Shown: piece by piece, positions 1 through 8,654 of the stretch
Numbering within the stretch: the stretch's first letter is position 1
Layout of the letters: each line of letters opens with the position of its first letter
Origin: Pseudomonas oryzihabitans
GTDB lineage: Bacteria; Pseudomonadota; Gammaproteobacteria; Pseudomonadales; Pseudomonadaceae
Length of the DNA: 64,000 bases
Direction: 5' to 3'
Assembly: GCF_006384975.1 (NCBI RefSeq)
Contig: NZ_CP021645.1
Location: 1,702,001-1,766,000 of the forward strand
The notes under the pieces: model-generated
Told to the model about the DNA's origin: nothing
Seen by the model: only the letters and a program-made list of their open reading frames with translations
Database searches by the model: none
Program-made: the position numbers and the translations under genes

Positions 1-284
1 CGCTCACCCTCGAACTTCAGCGCATTGGCCGCCTTGGCCAGGCGCGCCCTTTCGCTGGGCTCGGTGGCCAGCTGGAAGGCCTGCAGCTTGAAGGGTGCCG
101 TGACATTCATGCCCCGCCCGCCCTGGGCGCGAAAGCGCTGCACGTCGCCTGCGAAATCCTCCAGCGAGCCTTCGATGGCGCCGTACTCCAGATCCTGGCC
201 GCTGGTCGCGGCGAACAGGCGATGGATCAGGGGCGACTTGGTGTGATTGATCGGGCGGCCGATCACCGCGTACTGGTCGGTCAT
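1..284 (-). CDS. aroE: Shikimate dehydrogenase, N-terminal part (cut by window start)
   Basis: Only the first 94 codons are in the window; the gene runs off the left edge. The product reduces 3-dehydroshikimate to shikimate with NADPH in aromatic amino acid synthesis. The visible part shows the shikimate-binding N-terminal domain: MTDQYAVIGRPINHTKSP near the start, which corresponds to the serine-rich substrate loop of the family, and GMNVTAPFK around residue 60, whose lysine is the catalytic one. The start is the only ATG in frame ahead of the conserved YAVIG strand. It lies about 20 bp from a broken LysR-type regulator remnant transcribed the other way. Confidence 0.93.
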   Translation of the reverse strand, partial: MTDQYAVIGRPINHTKSPLIHRLFAATSGQDLEYGAIEGSLEDFAGDVQRFRAQGGRGMNVTAPFKLQAFQLATEPSERARLAKAANALKFEGE

Positions 285-303
285 GCCGGCATTTCCTGGG
301 TGA

Positions 304-657
304 AGAGCACAGGTGCTGTTTCCCCAGGACTGGGTCTGCCTGGTCAGCGCCGAGCATCCGCGCCTGCGGGACGGCCTCACGGCGGCGGCCTACGCCCGGG
401 AAGGTCATGTGCTGGTCAGCGCGGGGACCGGCCAGAAGCTGCTGGGCGCGGTGGTCGGTAACTCCGACCTCATCGTCACCCTGCCACGCCACATAGGTAC
501 CACCCTGGCCACGACCTACGGATTAGAGCTCCACGAGTGTCCGGTGCCCATCGAGGCCTTCGCGGTCAAGCAGCACTGGCATGCCCGCTATCACCAGGAC
601 GCCGGCAACCGCTGGTTACGTAGCGTCTTCGTCGAGCTGTTCGGGCGTAGCCGCTGA
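304..657 (+). pseudogene. LysR-family transcriptional regulator, 5'-truncated remnant
   Basis: The reading frame encodes about 114 residues that read as the C-terminal third of a LysR substrate-binding domain. The marks are FPQDWVCLVSAEHPRL near the start, a GNSDLIVTLPRH stretch, and the ending WHARYHQDAGNRWLR, which is typical of the C-terminus of NodD/PnbR-like LysR proteins. A normal member is about 300 residues with an N-terminal winged helix-turn-helix. Here an in-frame TGA sits at 301-303, and the whole DNA-binding domain, the promoter and the hinge are missing. The only possible initiator is a GTG at 313. It is most likely a decayed gene left after a deletion that ended next to aroE. 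Confidence 0.75.
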
Positions 658-688
658 TCTTTTAGGCTTTCTCCAAGCTGAAACGAAG

Positions 689-716
689 AAGCCCCAGCAC
701 GGGGCTGGGGCTTTTG
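689..716. terminator. Bidirectional rho-independent terminator between the LysR remnant and hsp20
   Basis: GCCCCAGC-A-C-GGGGCTGGGGC folds into a strong GC stem, followed by TTTT on the plus strand and preceded by GAAGAA. It lies between two convergent reading frames and could stop transcription from both sides. Confidence 0.75.
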
Positions 717-734
717 GGCAGGACGCCTGGACGA

Positions 735-1181
735 TCAGTTGTCCAGGGCCGGGCGCTGGCCGGCAATGGCGATGCGCTTGGGCTTGGCTTCTTCCGGGAT
801 CACCCGTACCAGCTCGATGCTCAGCAGGCCGTGCTTGAGATCGGCGCCCTTCACCTCGATATGGTCGGCGAGGCGGAAGGACAGCTTGAAGGCACGTTGG
901 GCGATGCCCTGGTGCAGGAAGGTCACGCTCTCGGCGCTGTTTTCGCGCCGGCCACCCTTGACGGTGAGGACGCCACGCTCGACTTCGATTTCCAGGTCAT
1001 CTTCCTGGAGACCGGCGGCGGCGATCACGATGCGATACTGGTCGTCACCGTGCTTCTCGACGTTGTAGGGCGGATAGGAGCTGCCAGCGTCGTTGCGCAG
1101 GGCGGATTCGAACAGGTCGTTGAACCGGTCGAAGCCGACGGAATGACGGAACAGCGGGGCCAGGGAAAGTACGTTGCTCAT
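735..1181 (-). CDS. ibpA: Small heat-shock protein, Hsp20/IbpA family
   Basis: A 148-residue cytoplasmic holdase chaperone that binds unfolding proteins and hands them to DnaK/ClpB. The alpha-crystallin domain spans roughly residues 38-128, beginning YPPYNVEKHGDDQYRI and including the GVLTVKGGR strand and the FRLADHIEVKGADLKHGLL segment. The C-terminal I-x-I/V type tail is present as KRIAIAG. The length is normal for IbpA/IbpB-like proteins. It stands alone, with a sigma-32-like promoter and a ROSE-like thermometer in its leader. Regulation by temperature at both levels is therefore likely. The start ATG follows AGGAG at a normal distance. Confidence 0.95.
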   Translation of the reverse strand: MSNVLSLAPLFRHSVGFDRFNDLFESALRNDAGSSYPPYNVEKHGDDQYRIVIAAAGLQEDDLEIEVERGVLTVKGGRRENSAESVTFLHQGIAQRAFKLSFRLADHIEVKGADLKHGLLSIELVRVIPEEAKPKRIAIAGQRPALDN

Positions 1182-1215
1182 GGTGAATCTCCTGATAGGT
1201 TCAGCAAGTTTCGGT
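1182..1215 (-). promoter_or_regulatory. ROSE-type RNA thermometer hairpin over the hsp20 ribosome-binding site
   Basis: On the minus strand the leader just before the ATG reads CTTGCTGAACCTATCAGGAG (1189-1208). TTGCTGA can pair with TCAGGA, leaving a G opposite a G inside the helix. This UUGCU / AGGA pairing with a G-G pair is the hallmark of the 3' hairpin of ROSE elements, which melts on heat shock and frees the Shine-Dalgarno sequence. The upstream leader (1215-1250) can also form stems, for example CGGGATGCCGAAGTCGGGTCCCG. Confidence 0.72.
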
Positions 1216-1255
1216 ATTGCCTGCGGGACCCGACTTCGGCATCCCGCATGAACCT

Positions 1256-1283
1256 AGATAGGAACCCCCCACAAAATTTCAAG
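1256..1283 (-). promoter_or_regulatory. Sigma-32-like heat-shock promoter of hsp20
   Basis: On the minus strand CTTGAAA (1277-1283) is followed 14 bp later by CCTATCT (1256-1262). The first box matches the sigma-32 -35 consensus. The second is a weak version of the C-rich -10 box. The location, about 75 bp ahead of the hsp20 ATG, leaves room for a ROSE leader. Confidence 0.6.
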
Positions 1284-1310
1284 GGCAAATCCCGACGAAC
1301 GGTAGTACCC

Positions 1311-1472
1311 CTATTTCTTCTTCGGCTTGCGCTTTTTCTTCTTGCCATTGGCCAGCGGCAACGCCTGCTCGAAGGCCGAGCGCACCTCTTGCAGGCGGCG
1401 CTCCTTGAGGTCGTGGATGCGCTTGCCGCGCTCGGTGGTGAAGTCGATGAGGTTGTTGCTGTCGTCGCTCAT
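1311..1472 (-). CDS. Conserved small basic-tailed protein, function unknown
   Basis: A 53-residue protein starting MSDDSNNLIDFTTERG, with a charged helical middle (RIHDLKERRLQEVRSAFEQA) and ending in a lysine/arginine-rich tail KKKKRKPKKK. The chosen ATG overlaps the stop of the upstream AlkB-like gene by four bases, so the two are translationally coupled. A longer frame reading starts inside alkB and is not needed. I recall similar short proteins beside alkB/rapA in other pseudomonads. The tail suggests contact with nucleic acid, but nothing proves a function. Confidence 0.7.
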   Translation of the reverse strand: MSDDSNNLIDFTTERGKRIHDLKERRLQEVRSAFEQALPLANGKKKKRKPKKK

Positions 1473-2053
1473 GGGGCTATCCAACGAAAGGTGAGATTCA
1501 GCCGCACCCCGCTGGCCTTGCGGGTCTTGGCGATCTGATGCTGCCAATGATGCTGGGTCGCGCCGGCCATGACCAGCAGGCTGCCATGACCCAGCTCCAG
1601 GGAATGGCCGATGCGGCTCGTGCCCTTGCGGCGAAAGTCGAAGCGCCGTGCGGCGCCCAGGTTGAGCGAGGCGATCAGCGGATTGCGGCCAAGACTGGCC
1701 TCGTCATCGCTGTGCCAACCCATGGAGTCCTGGCCGTCGCGATAGCGATTGAGCAGCACGCCATTGAACGCCTGGCCGCTGGCCGCCTCGACTTGGGCAC
1801 GGATGAGCTGCAACAACGGCGTCCAGGGCAAGGCGGCATGATCCAGGCCGGCATAGCCGTAGACCACCCCGGGATCGGCATACCAGGCGACCTGCCGCGG
1901 CACCGGGTGCCAGCGGTTGAACACCCGCACCTGTGGCTGGCTCCAGGGCGTTTCGGCTTCTAGCTGCCCTAGCCAGGCGTCGGCGGTTTCCGGCGGCAGC
2001 CACTGCGGGTGGAAGTGCAGCTCGGCATCGGCCAGGTTCGGGACCTCGACCAT
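1469..2053 (-). CDS. alkB: AlkB-type 2-oxoglutarate/Fe(II) dioxygenase
   Basis: A 194-residue member of the 2OG-Fe(II) oxygenase superfamily, which removes alkyl groups from damaged nucleic-acid bases by oxidative demethylation. The iron ligands are visible as H-x-D in GWHSDDE (about residues 113-115) and the distal histidine in the HHWQHQIAK region (about 172). RLNLTFR near the C-terminus carries the arginines that bind 2-oxoglutarate. NRYRDGQDSMGWH is the usual lead-in to the metal site. It is shorter than E. coli AlkB (216) and resembles the ALKBH2/3-like bacterial group. It is co-directional with and overlaps the small basic protein downstream. Confidence 0.92.
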   Translation of the reverse strand: MVEVPNLADAELHFHPQWLPPETADAWLGQLEAETPWSQPQVRVFNRWHPVPRQVAWYADPGVVYGYAGLDHAALPWTPLLQLIRAQVEAASGQAFNGVLLNRYRDGQDSMGWHSDDEASLGRNPLIASLNLGAARRFDFRRKGTSRIGHSLELGHGSLLVMAGATQHHWQHQIAKTRKASGVRLNLTFRWIAP

Positions 2054-2056
2054 GGG

Positions 2057-2323
2057 CTAGACCCGCAGATCCACCTGGGCGCCCACCTGCTCGGGCTCTT
2101 CCAGCACCTGGGCGCGCTCGGCACCGAGTCCCTGGCGCAGGGCTTCGCGCTGGCGCCGCCGTCGGCGCGCCTCGCGATCCAGGGTGGCTTCGTCTTCCAG
2201 CGGGGCATGGGCCGTCTCGGCCGCGGGCTGCACCGGCGCGATCGGGGCGACAGCAGGCCGTACCGGTGCCGGGTCCAGTTGGTTCGGCGGGGTCACGCCA
2301 GGGGGCGGAATGACAGGGATCAT
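2057..2323 (-). CDS. Conserved proline-rich small protein next to rapA
   Basis: An 88-residue protein starting MIPVIPPPGVTPPNQ, rich in Pro/Ala/Val in the first half, then a basic stretch (REARRRRRQREALRQG) and an acidic-to-hydrophobic tail ending QVDLRV. A frame reading 11 residues longer is possible, but GAGGTG stands ahead of the ATG at 2323. No enzyme domain is seen. It ends 3 bp before the AlkB-like gene begins, so it heads that minus-strand group and is divergent from rapA. From memory a similar protein occupies the same place in P. aeruginosa. Its function is unknown. Confidence 0.7.
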   Translation of the reverse strand: MIPVIPPPGVTPPNQLDPAPVRPAVAPIAPVQPAAETAHAPLEDEATLDREARRRRRQREALRQGLGAERAQVLEEPEQVGAQVDLRV

Positions 2324-2429
2324 GACGGGCACCTCGAATTTAGCGGTCTGCGGCAAACAGCAGGTTGGGCTTATGACTCCGCTTTGGCTAAAATAGCCGG
2401 CTTTTTGATAGCTGGGGAGAAGCTTCTAC

Positions 2430-5264
2430 ATGGCGTCACATCAACCGGGACAACGCTGGATCAGTGACAGCGAGGCCGAACTGGGCCTGGGAACCATCCT
2501 GGCCCTGGACGGCCGCCTGCTCACGGTGCTCTATCCAGCCACCGGTGAGACGCGCCAGTATGCCCAGCGCAACGCCCCGCTGACCCGGGTACGCTTCGCG
2601 CCGGGCGACGAGGTGACCCATTTCGAGGGCTGGAAGCTCACCGTGCGCGAGGTCTCCGAAGAGGACGGCCTGCTGACCTACCACGGCTTCACCGCCGAGC
2701 GCGAGGCGCGCAGCGTGCCGGAGGCCCAGCTTTCGAACTTCATCCAGTTCCGCCTGGCCAGCGACCGCCTGTTCGCCGGGCAGATCGATCCCCTGCCCTG
2801 GTTCGGCCTGCGCTATCACACCCACGAGCACCGCAACCGTCTGCTGCAATCCAGCCTCTGGGGCCTGGGCGGCGCGCGTGCCCAGCCGATCCCGCACCAG
2901 CTGCACATCGCCCGCAGCGTGGCCGACCGGGTCGCGCCGCGCGTATTGCTGGCCGACGAAGTGGGCCTGGGCAAGACCATCGAAGCCGGCCTGGTGATCC
3001 ATCGCCAACTGCTCAGCGGTCGTGCCAGCCGGGTGCTGATCCTGGTTCCGGAAAATCTCCAGCACCAGTGGCTGGTGGAGATGCGCCGCCGCTTCAATCT
3101 GGAAGTGGCGCTGTTCGACGCCGAGCGCTTCATGGCCAGCGAAGAGGGCAATCCCTTCGAGGACGCCCAGCTCGCCCTGGTCTCCCTGGACTGGCTGGTG
3201 CGCGACGAAAAGGCCCAGGATGCCGCCTTCGCCGCCGGCTGGGACCTGCTGGTGGTCGACGAAGCCCACCACCTGGTCTGGCACCCCGAGGGCGCCAGCC
3301 GCGAATACAGTCTGGTCGAGCAACTCGGCGAGGTCATCCCCGGCGTGCTGCTGTTGACCGCGACGCCCGAGCAACTGGGCCAGGACAGCCACTTCGCCCG
3401 CCTGCGCCTGCTCGATCCCAGCCGCTTCCACGACTTCGCCGCCTTCCAGCAGGAGTCCCAGCACTACCGCCCGGTGGCCGAAGCCGTGCAGGAACTGCTC
3501 GACGCCGGCGCCCTGAGCCCGGCCGCCCAGGACGCCATCGGTGGCTTCCTCGGCCAGGAAGGTGAGACCCTGCTAAGCGCGGCGGCCGCCGGTGATGCCG
3601 ACGCCCGCGCCCGCCTGGTGCGCGAACTACTGGATCGCCACGGCACCGGCCGGGTGCTGTTCCGCAACACCCGCGCCGCGGTCAAGGGCTTCCCCGAGCG
3701 CGAGCTGCATGCCCATGCCCTGCCCTTCCCGGATGCCTACCTGGACGAGGGCGTGATGCCCGGCCAGTCGCTGCAGCCGGAAACCGAATTCGCCCCGGAA
3801 GACGACAACGACCGCTGGTGGCGCCACGACGGCCGCGTCGAGTGGCTGATCGACACCCTCAAGGCGCTCAAGCCGCACAAGGTGCTGGTCATCTGCGCGC
3901 GCATGGAAACCGCCCTGGACCTGGAAGACGCCCTGCGGCTGAAATCCGGCATCCCGGCCACGGTGTTCCACGAGGGCATGAGCATCCTCGAACGCGACCG
4001 CGCCGCCGCCTACTTCGCTGACGAGGAATTCGGCGCCCAGGTGCTGATCTGCTCCGAGATCGGCAGTGAAGGCCGCAACTTCCAGTTCGCCCATCACCTG
4101 GTGCTGTTCGACCTGCCGGCTCACCCGGACCTGCTGGAGCAGCGCATCGGCCGTCTCGACCGGATCGGCCAGCGCCACACCATCCAGCTGCACGTGCCCT
4201 ACCTCGAAGGCAGCCGCCAGGAGCGGCAATTCCAGTGGTACCACCAGGCGCTGAACGCCTTCCTGGCCACCTCGCCGACCGGTAGCGCCCTGCAGGCGCG
4301 CTTCGCCCGCGAGCTGGAGGAGCAACTGGCCGGTGGCGACGAAGCCGCCTGGCAGGCCCTGCTGGAACAGGGTGCCCAGGCGCGTGCTGCCCTGGAAGCC
4401 GAGCTACACAACGGCCGAGACCGCCTGCTGGAACTCAACTCCTCGGGTGCTGGCGCCGGCGAGCAACTGGTCGAGGACATCCTCGAACAGGACGACCAAT
4501 TCGCCCTGCCGATGTACATGGAAGAGCTGTTCAACGCCTTCGGCATCGACAGCGAAGACCACTCCGACAACGCCCTCATCCTCAAGCCCAGCGAGAAGAT
4601 GCTCGACGCCGGTTTCCCGCTCGGCGACGACGAGGGCGTGACCATCACCTACGACCGCAACGTGGCCCTGGCCCGCGAAGACATGCAATTCCTGACCTGG
4701 GAGCATCCCATGGCCCAGGGCGGCATGGATTTGGTGCTGTCCGGTTCGATGGGCAACACCGCCGTGGCGTTGATCAAGAACAAGGCGCTCAAGCCGGGCA
4801 CCGTGCTCCTAGAGCTGATCTACGTCAGCGAGGCGGTGGCCCCGCGCGCCCTGCAACTGGGTCGCTACCTGCCGCCGCTGGCGATCCGCTGCCTGCTGGA
4901 CGCCAACGGCAACGACCTGGCCGCCCGGGTGGCCTTCGAGACGCTGAACGACCAGTTGGAAAGCGTGCCGCGCACCAGCGCCAATAAGTTCGTCCAGGCC
5001 CAGCGCGACTCCCTGGCCAAGCTGATCGGCGGTGGTGAAAGCAAGGCCCTGCCGCGCCACGAGGAACGCGTGTCCAAGGCGCGCCAGGCCTATGTCTCGG
5101 GCATGGACGAGGAAATCGCCCGCCTGGAAGCCCTGCGCGCGGTCAACTCCAGCGTCCGCCAGGACGAGATCGACCGCCTGCGCCAGCAGCGCGAAGAAGG
5201 CCTGACCTACCTGGACAAGGCCTCGCTGCGCCTGGAAGCGATTCGGGTGTTGGTGGCGGGCTAG
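2430..5264 (+). CDS. rapA: RNA polymerase-associated SWI2/SNF2 ATPase RapA (HepA)
   Basis: A 944-residue protein (E. coli 968) that binds core RNA polymerase and uses ATP to recycle enzyme stalled after transcription. In order: N-terminal Tudor-like domains (1-110), the first RecA-like lobe with Walker [13 protein letters not shown] (about 175-186) and DEAH in VVDEAHHL (about 276), then the second lobe with [13 protein letters not shown] (about 540) and [12 protein letters not shown] (about 571), and a C-terminal spacer and effector region. SNF2 signatures are intact. GGGGAG lies 10 bp ahead of the ATG and TAAAAT forms a possible -10 box near 2390. It is monocistronic, closed by the palindromic repeat downstream. 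Confidence 0.97.
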   Translation: MASHQPGQRWISDSEAELGLGTILALDGRLLTVLYPATGETRQYAQRNAPLTRVRFAPGDEVTHFEGWKLTVREVSEEDGLLTYHGFTAEREARSVPEAQLSNFIQFRLASDRLFAGQIDPLPWFGLRYHTHEHRNRLLQSSLWGLGGARAQPIPHQLHIARSVADRVAPRVLLADEVGLGKTIEAGLVIHRQLLSGRASRVLILVPENLQHQWLVEMRRRFNLEVALFDAERFMASEEGNPFEDAQLALVSLDWLVRDEKAQDAAFAAGWDLLVVDEAHHLVWHPEGASREYSLVEQLGEVIPGVLLLTATPEQLGQDSHFARLRLLDPSRFHDFAAFQQESQHYRPVAEAVQELLDAGALSPAAQDAIGGFLGQEGETLLSAAAAGDADARARLVRELLDRHGTGRVLFRNTRAAVKGFPERELHAHALPFPDAYLDEGVMPGQSLQPETEFAPEDDNDRWWRHDGRVEWLIDTLKALKPHKVLVICARMETALDLEDALRLKSGIPATVFHEGMSILERDRAAAYFADEEFGAQVLICSEIGSEGRNFQFAHHLVLFDLPAHPDLLEQRIGRLDRIGQRHTIQLHVPYLEGSRQERQFQWYHQALNAFLATSPTGSALQARFARELEEQLAGGDEAAWQALLEQGAQARAALEAELHNGRDRLLELNSSGAGAGEQLVEDILEQDDQFALPMYMEELFNAFGIDSEDHSDNALILKPSEKMLDAGFPLGDDEGVTITYDRNVALAREDMQFLTWEHPMAQGGMDLVLSGSMGNTAVALIKNKALKPGTVLLELIYVSEAVAPRALQLGRYLPPLAIRCLLDANGNDLAARVAFETLNDQLESVPRTSANKFVQAQRDSLAKLIGGGESKALPRHEERVSKARQAYVSGMDEEIARLEALRAVNSSVRQDEIDRLRQQREEGLTYLDKASLRLEAIRVLVAG

Positions 5265-5336
5265 GTCCGAATCGCGGCCATGGGCCGCTCCTACAAGAGC
5301 ATCATTACCTGTAGGAGCGGCCCATGGCCACGATTG
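5265..5336. repeat. Inverted REP-like pair downstream of rapA
   Basis: Two copies of a roughly 25-bp unit stand in opposite orientation: ATCGCGGCCATGGGCCGCTC followed by CTACA, and after a 14-bp spacer TGTAGGAGCGGCCCATGGCC followed by ACGAT. Each unit is itself partly palindromic (GGCCATGGGCC). The pair has the form of a Pseudomonas REP/BIME element and probably acts as a transcript-end stabiliser for rapA and, from the other side, the ent operon. Confidence 0.7.
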
Positions 5337-5393
5337 TTTTAACTGGGAATCACTGTCGGGCTTCGCTGACGCTCAGCCCAACCTACGCGGCTA

Positions 5394-6149
5394 TCACGCC
5401 GCCAGGGTAGCGCCGCCGTCCACCACGATGTCCTGCATGGTGATATGGCTGGCCAGGTCCGAGGCCAGGAACAGCACGGTGTTGGCGATCTCGTCGGGCT
5501 GGGCGATCTTGCGCAGCGGGATGCCCAGCTTGAAGTCGTCCGGCAGACCGTCTACCAGCCGCTGGTAGCCCTCGGGCGAGCCGAGCATGCCGGCCAGCAT
5601 CGGAGTCGCCGTGGAACCGGGCGAGACCACGTTGCAACGCACACCCGAGCCCGCCAGTTCCAGGGCCACGCAGTGGCTCAGGGACACCAGCGCTGCCTTG
5701 GAGGTGCAGTAGCCGGCCATCTGCAGGCGCGGGACATGGGCGGCGTTGGAGGCGATGTTGACGATGGCGCCCCGGCCCTGGGCCTTGAACAGCGGTACCA
5801 ACTGGCGGAACAGGTAGAAGGGCCCGGAGACGTTGACGTCCAGCAGCGCCTGCCAATCGTCCAGGCTCAGGCTGTCGCTGGTGCCCAGGCGCAAGACGCC
5901 AGCGCCGTTGACCAGCACGTCCAGGCGGCGCTCTTCGGCCAGCAGGGCCTGGCAGACACTCTCCACCTGGGCCGCGTCGGCGACGTCCAGCAGCTGGGTG
6001 CGGAAGGGATAGTCGCTCTCGGCGAATTGCCGGTCGAGGCCGATCACCTCGGCGCCCGCTTCCTTGAAGCGCCGCGCCACCTGCAGACCGATGCCCTGCC
6101 CCGCGCCGGTTACCCAGACACGCTTGCCAGTGAAATCCAGTTGCGTCAT
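5394..6149 (-). CDS. entA: 2,3-dihydro-2,3-dihydroxybenzoate dehydrogenase EntA
   Basis: A 251-residue short-chain dehydrogenase (E. coli EntA 248) that oxidises 2,3-dihydro-DHB to 2,3-dihydroxybenzoate with NAD+, the last step of the aryl precursor. The cofactor loop TGAGQGIG is at 14-21, NGAG at 81-84, the catalytic Ser at 134 (NIASN), Tyr147 and Lys151 in YCTSK. It is the last gene of the entCEBA operon, 10 bp after entB, with GGGAG ahead of the ATG. General SDR identity is certain. The specific call rests on sequence and operon position. Confidence 0.94.
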   Translation of the reverse strand: MTQLDFTGKRVWVTGAGQGIGLQVARRFKEAGAEVIGLDRQFAESDYPFRTQLLDVADAAQVESVCQALLAEERRLDVLVNGAGVLRLGTSDSLSLDDWQALLDVNVSGPFYLFRQLVPLFKAQGRGAIVNIASNAAHVPRLQMAGYCTSKAALVSLSHCVALELAGSGVRCNVVSPGSTATPMLAGMLGSPEGYQRLVDGLPDDFKLGIPLRKIAQPDEIANTVLFLASDLASHITMQDIVVDGGATLAA

Positions 6150-6159
6150 CGGAGACTCC

Positions 6160-7020
6160 CTAGGCGCGAGCGCGCAGCAGAGCCAGCCAGCCCTGCAGGG
6201 TCGGCTGGGCGGCGAGATCGGCGAAGGTCACCGGTAGGCCACGTTTTTGCCATTCGCCCACCAGGGTCATGACCTGTACCGAATCGAGGCCGAAATCGGT
6301 GAGGTTGTCGTCCAGCGCCGGCTCCTCGTCGTCGGCGTCCAGCAGCGGCTGGACCTGGGCACGCAGCCAGGCTTCGTCCAAGGCTACCGCGCCGCCGGTG
6401 ACCTGGGCGGTGCTGAGGGTGCTGCCGCAGCGGGTGGCCACGTAGCGCAGCGCCATGCGGTGCTCGTCTTCGCTGAAGTCGGCCACGGCGTCGCCGATCA
6501 GGAAGGCCTGGATGTCCCTCATGAAGGCGTCGGTGCAGGTGGTCAGGCAGCCGATGTGGGCGTAGACGCCGCAGACGAGCAACTGGTCGCGGCGCCACTC
6601 GGTCATCAGGTCCTGAAGGTTGGAACGGTGGAAGGCGCTGTAGCGCCATTTGGTCAGCACCACGTCGCCGTCCTTGGGCGCCAGCTCGTCCACCACCTGT
6701 TGCAGGGCGGGATCGGCCTGGGTCAGGCCCGGCCCCCACATGTCGTTGAGCAGCGCGCGATCGGCCGGTGGCTGGTCGGTGGGCTGGGCGGTGTAGACCA
6801 CCGGCACGCCCTGGGCATCGGCCCAGGCGCGCAGGGCGGCGATGTTGGCCACCACCTGGGCGATCAGCGGGCTGCTATCGCCATAGAACTCGACGAAATA
6901 GCGCTGCATGTCGTGGATCAGCAGCACGGCGCGGTCGGCTGCGGGTTTCCAGGCGACCTTGTTGGCGGGAAAGCCCTCGGGCTGGGGCAAGGGATAGGAG
7001 GCGAGACGGGGGATAGCCAT
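6160..7020 (-). CDS. entB: Isochorismatase / aryl carrier protein EntB
   Basis: A 286-residue two-domain protein, the same length as E. coli EntB. Residues 1-205 are the isochorismatase domain that hydrolyses isochorismate to 2,3-dihydro-DHB and pyruvate, with the catalytic aspartate in LLIHDMQR (Asp37), Lys124 in LTKWRYSAF and the cysteine region GVYAHIGCLTTC. Residues 215-286 are an aryl carrier domain, with the phosphopantetheine serine at 247 in DFGLDSVQVM. EntE loads DHB onto it for EntF. It lies 8 bp after entE with AAGG ahead of the ATG. The carrier serine needs a phosphopantetheinyl transferase that is not encoded in this window. Confidence 0.96.
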   Translation of the reverse strand: MAIPRLASYPLPQPEGFPANKVAWKPAADRAVLLIHDMQRYFVEFYGDSSPLIAQVVANIAALRAWADAQGVPVVYTAQPTDQPPADRALLNDMWGPGLTQADPALQQVVDELAPKDGDVVLTKWRYSAFHRSNLQDLMTEWRRDQLLVCGVYAHIGCLTTCTDAFMRDIQAFLIGDAVADFSEDEHRMALRYVATRCGSTLSTAQVTGGAVALDEAWLRAQVQPLLDADDEEPALDDNLTDFGLDSVQVMTLVGEWQKRGLPVTFADLAAQPTLQGWLALLRARA

Positions 7021-7028
7021 GGGAAACC

Positions 7029-8654
7029 TTAGGAGCGCTCGGTTGAGGGGGTCTGCAGCTGCTCGCGCAGGCGACGCTTGTCGATCTTGCCGACAGCGGT
7101 AAGCGGCAGCTGGTCGAGGAATTGGAAGCGGTCGGGCAGCTTGTAGTCGGCCACGCCCTGCTCGCGCAGATAGCGGCGCAGGGCCACCGGCTTGAGCGCC
7201 GGATCGCTGACCACCAGGCAGGCGCAGCTCTTCTCGCCCATCAGCTCATCGGCGATGGCCACCAGGGCCGCGTGGGTGATGCCGGGATGGCGCAGCAGCA
7301 AGCCTTCGATCTCCGCGGCAGCGATCTTCTCGCCACCCCGGTTGATCTGGTCCTTCACCCGGCCGACCACCTTGAGATAGCCGGCGGCGTCGCGCTGGAC
7401 CACGTCGCCGGAGAAATAGAAACCCTCGGCATCGAACACCTGGGCGTTGTGCTCGGGGCTGCGGTAGTAGCCGCGGAAGGTGTAGGGGCCGCGGGTGGAC
7501 AGCAGGCCGGGCTCGCCATCGGGGACCGGGTTGCCGTCCTCGTCGGTGATGCGCACCTCGTCATCCGGGCTCATGGGGCAGCCCTGGGTGGTGAAGAGTC
7601 GCTCGGGGTCGTCATTCAACCGGGTGTAGTTGACCAGCCCCTCGGCCATGCCGAACACCTGCTGCAACTGGCAACCCAGTTCACTGGGCACGCGGCGGGC
7701 CTGGGCCTCGGCGAAGCTGGCGCCGCCCACCTGCACCATCCGCAGGCTGGCGAGACGCGCGCGCTGCTCGGGTGCGGCCGCCGCCTGCAGCCAGAGCGCC
7801 ACTGCCGGCGGCACCAGGGCCACCCAGTCCACCTGATGCCGCTCGATCAGCTCGAAGCAGCGCAGCGGTTCGGGGTCGCGCGCCATGACCACGCAGCCAC
7901 CGGCGATGAAGACGCCCAGGGCACCGGGCGAGCTGAGGGTGTAGTTGTGCCCGGCCGGCAAGGCGCAGAGAAAGCGCGTGGCCGGACTCAACTGGCAGAT
8001 TTCCACGCTGCGCCTGAGGCTGTAGTAGTAGTCGTTGTGGGTACGGGGGATCAGCTTGGGGGTACCGGTACTGCCGCCGGAGAGCTGGAAGAAGGCGACC
8101 TCGCCACCGGCGGTGGGCGTCAGTTGATAGCCTTCGCGCGGGGTATCCAGGCGCTGTTGCAGGCTGCGCGCGTCGGCACTGCCATCCAGCAGCACCTCGC
8201 TCAACCCCGGCGACACCTTGCGCAATTCGTCGAGGAAGGCATCGTCGCGGAACAGGTTGTGCTCGGTGGAGGCGATCAGCAGCCTGGGCTGGATCTGTTG
8301 CGCATAGGCCAGCAACTCCAGCTTCTGATGACTGAACAGCGCATTGACCGGGGCGATGCCGGCCTTGAGCAGGGCGAAGAAGACCACATAGAACTCAGCT
8401 ACGTTGGGCAATTGCACCAGCGCCTTATCGTGGCGGCGCAGACCGGCGGCCTGCAGGTGGGCGGCCAGGCGGCTGGAGCGCTCGTCCAGCTCGGCATAAC
8501 TCAGTTGCCGTTCGCCGCAGAGGATGGCCGGCGCCTCGGGCAGCGCGGCGCGGCTGCGGGCGAGGATCTCGGTCATCGGCAGATCGAGCCAGTAGCCAAG
8601 GGCGCGATAGCGAGCAGCCAGATCCTCCGGCCAGGGGGTGAATTCAACACTCAC
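7029..8654 (-). CDS. entE: 2,3-dihydroxybenzoate-AMP ligase EntE
   Basis: A 541-residue adenylating enzyme (E. coli 536) that activates DHB with ATP and transfers it to the EntB carrier domain. Visible ANL motifs are [19 protein letters not shown] (phosphate loop), [34 protein letters not shown], and the C-terminal GKIDKRRLR with the catalytic lysine. I place the start at a GTG that overlaps the entC stop (GTGA). GAGGAG stands 7 bp ahead, and the protein then begins [17 protein letters not shown], as in EntE. The longer frame reaching to 8726 only reads back into entC. Confidence 0.95.
   Translation of the reverse strand: MSVEFTPWPEDLAARYRALGYWLDLPMTEILARSRAALPEAPAILCGERQLSYAELDERSSRLAAHLQAAGLRRHDKALVQLPNVAEFYVVFFALLKAGIAPVNALFSHQKLELLAYAQQIQPRLLIASTEHNLFRDDAFLDELRKVSPGLSEVLLDGSADARSLQQRLDTPREGYQLTPTAGGEVAFFQLSGGSTGTPKLIPRTHNDYYYSLRRSVEICQLSPATRFLCALPAGHNYTLSSPGALGVFIAGGCVVMARDPEPLRCFELIERHQVDWVALVPPAVALWLQAAAAPEQRARLASLRMVQVGGASFAEAQARRVPSELGCQLQQVFGMAEGLVNYTRLNDDPERLFTTQGCPMSPDDEVRITDEDGNPVPDGEPGLLSTRGPYTFRGYYRSPEHNAQVFDAEGFYFSGDVVQRDAAGYLKVVGRVKDQINRGGEKIAAAEIEGLLLRHPGITHAALVAIADELMGEKSCACLVVSDPALKPVALRRYLREQGVADYKLPDRFQFLDQLPLTAVGKIDKRRLREQLQTPSTERS

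Noticed and set aside
2436-3464. 342-codon open frame on the minus strand inside rapA
   Set aside because: It is antisense to a fully conserved RapA helicase region and has the Gly/Gln/His/Ala composition typical of shadow frames in high-GC DNA.
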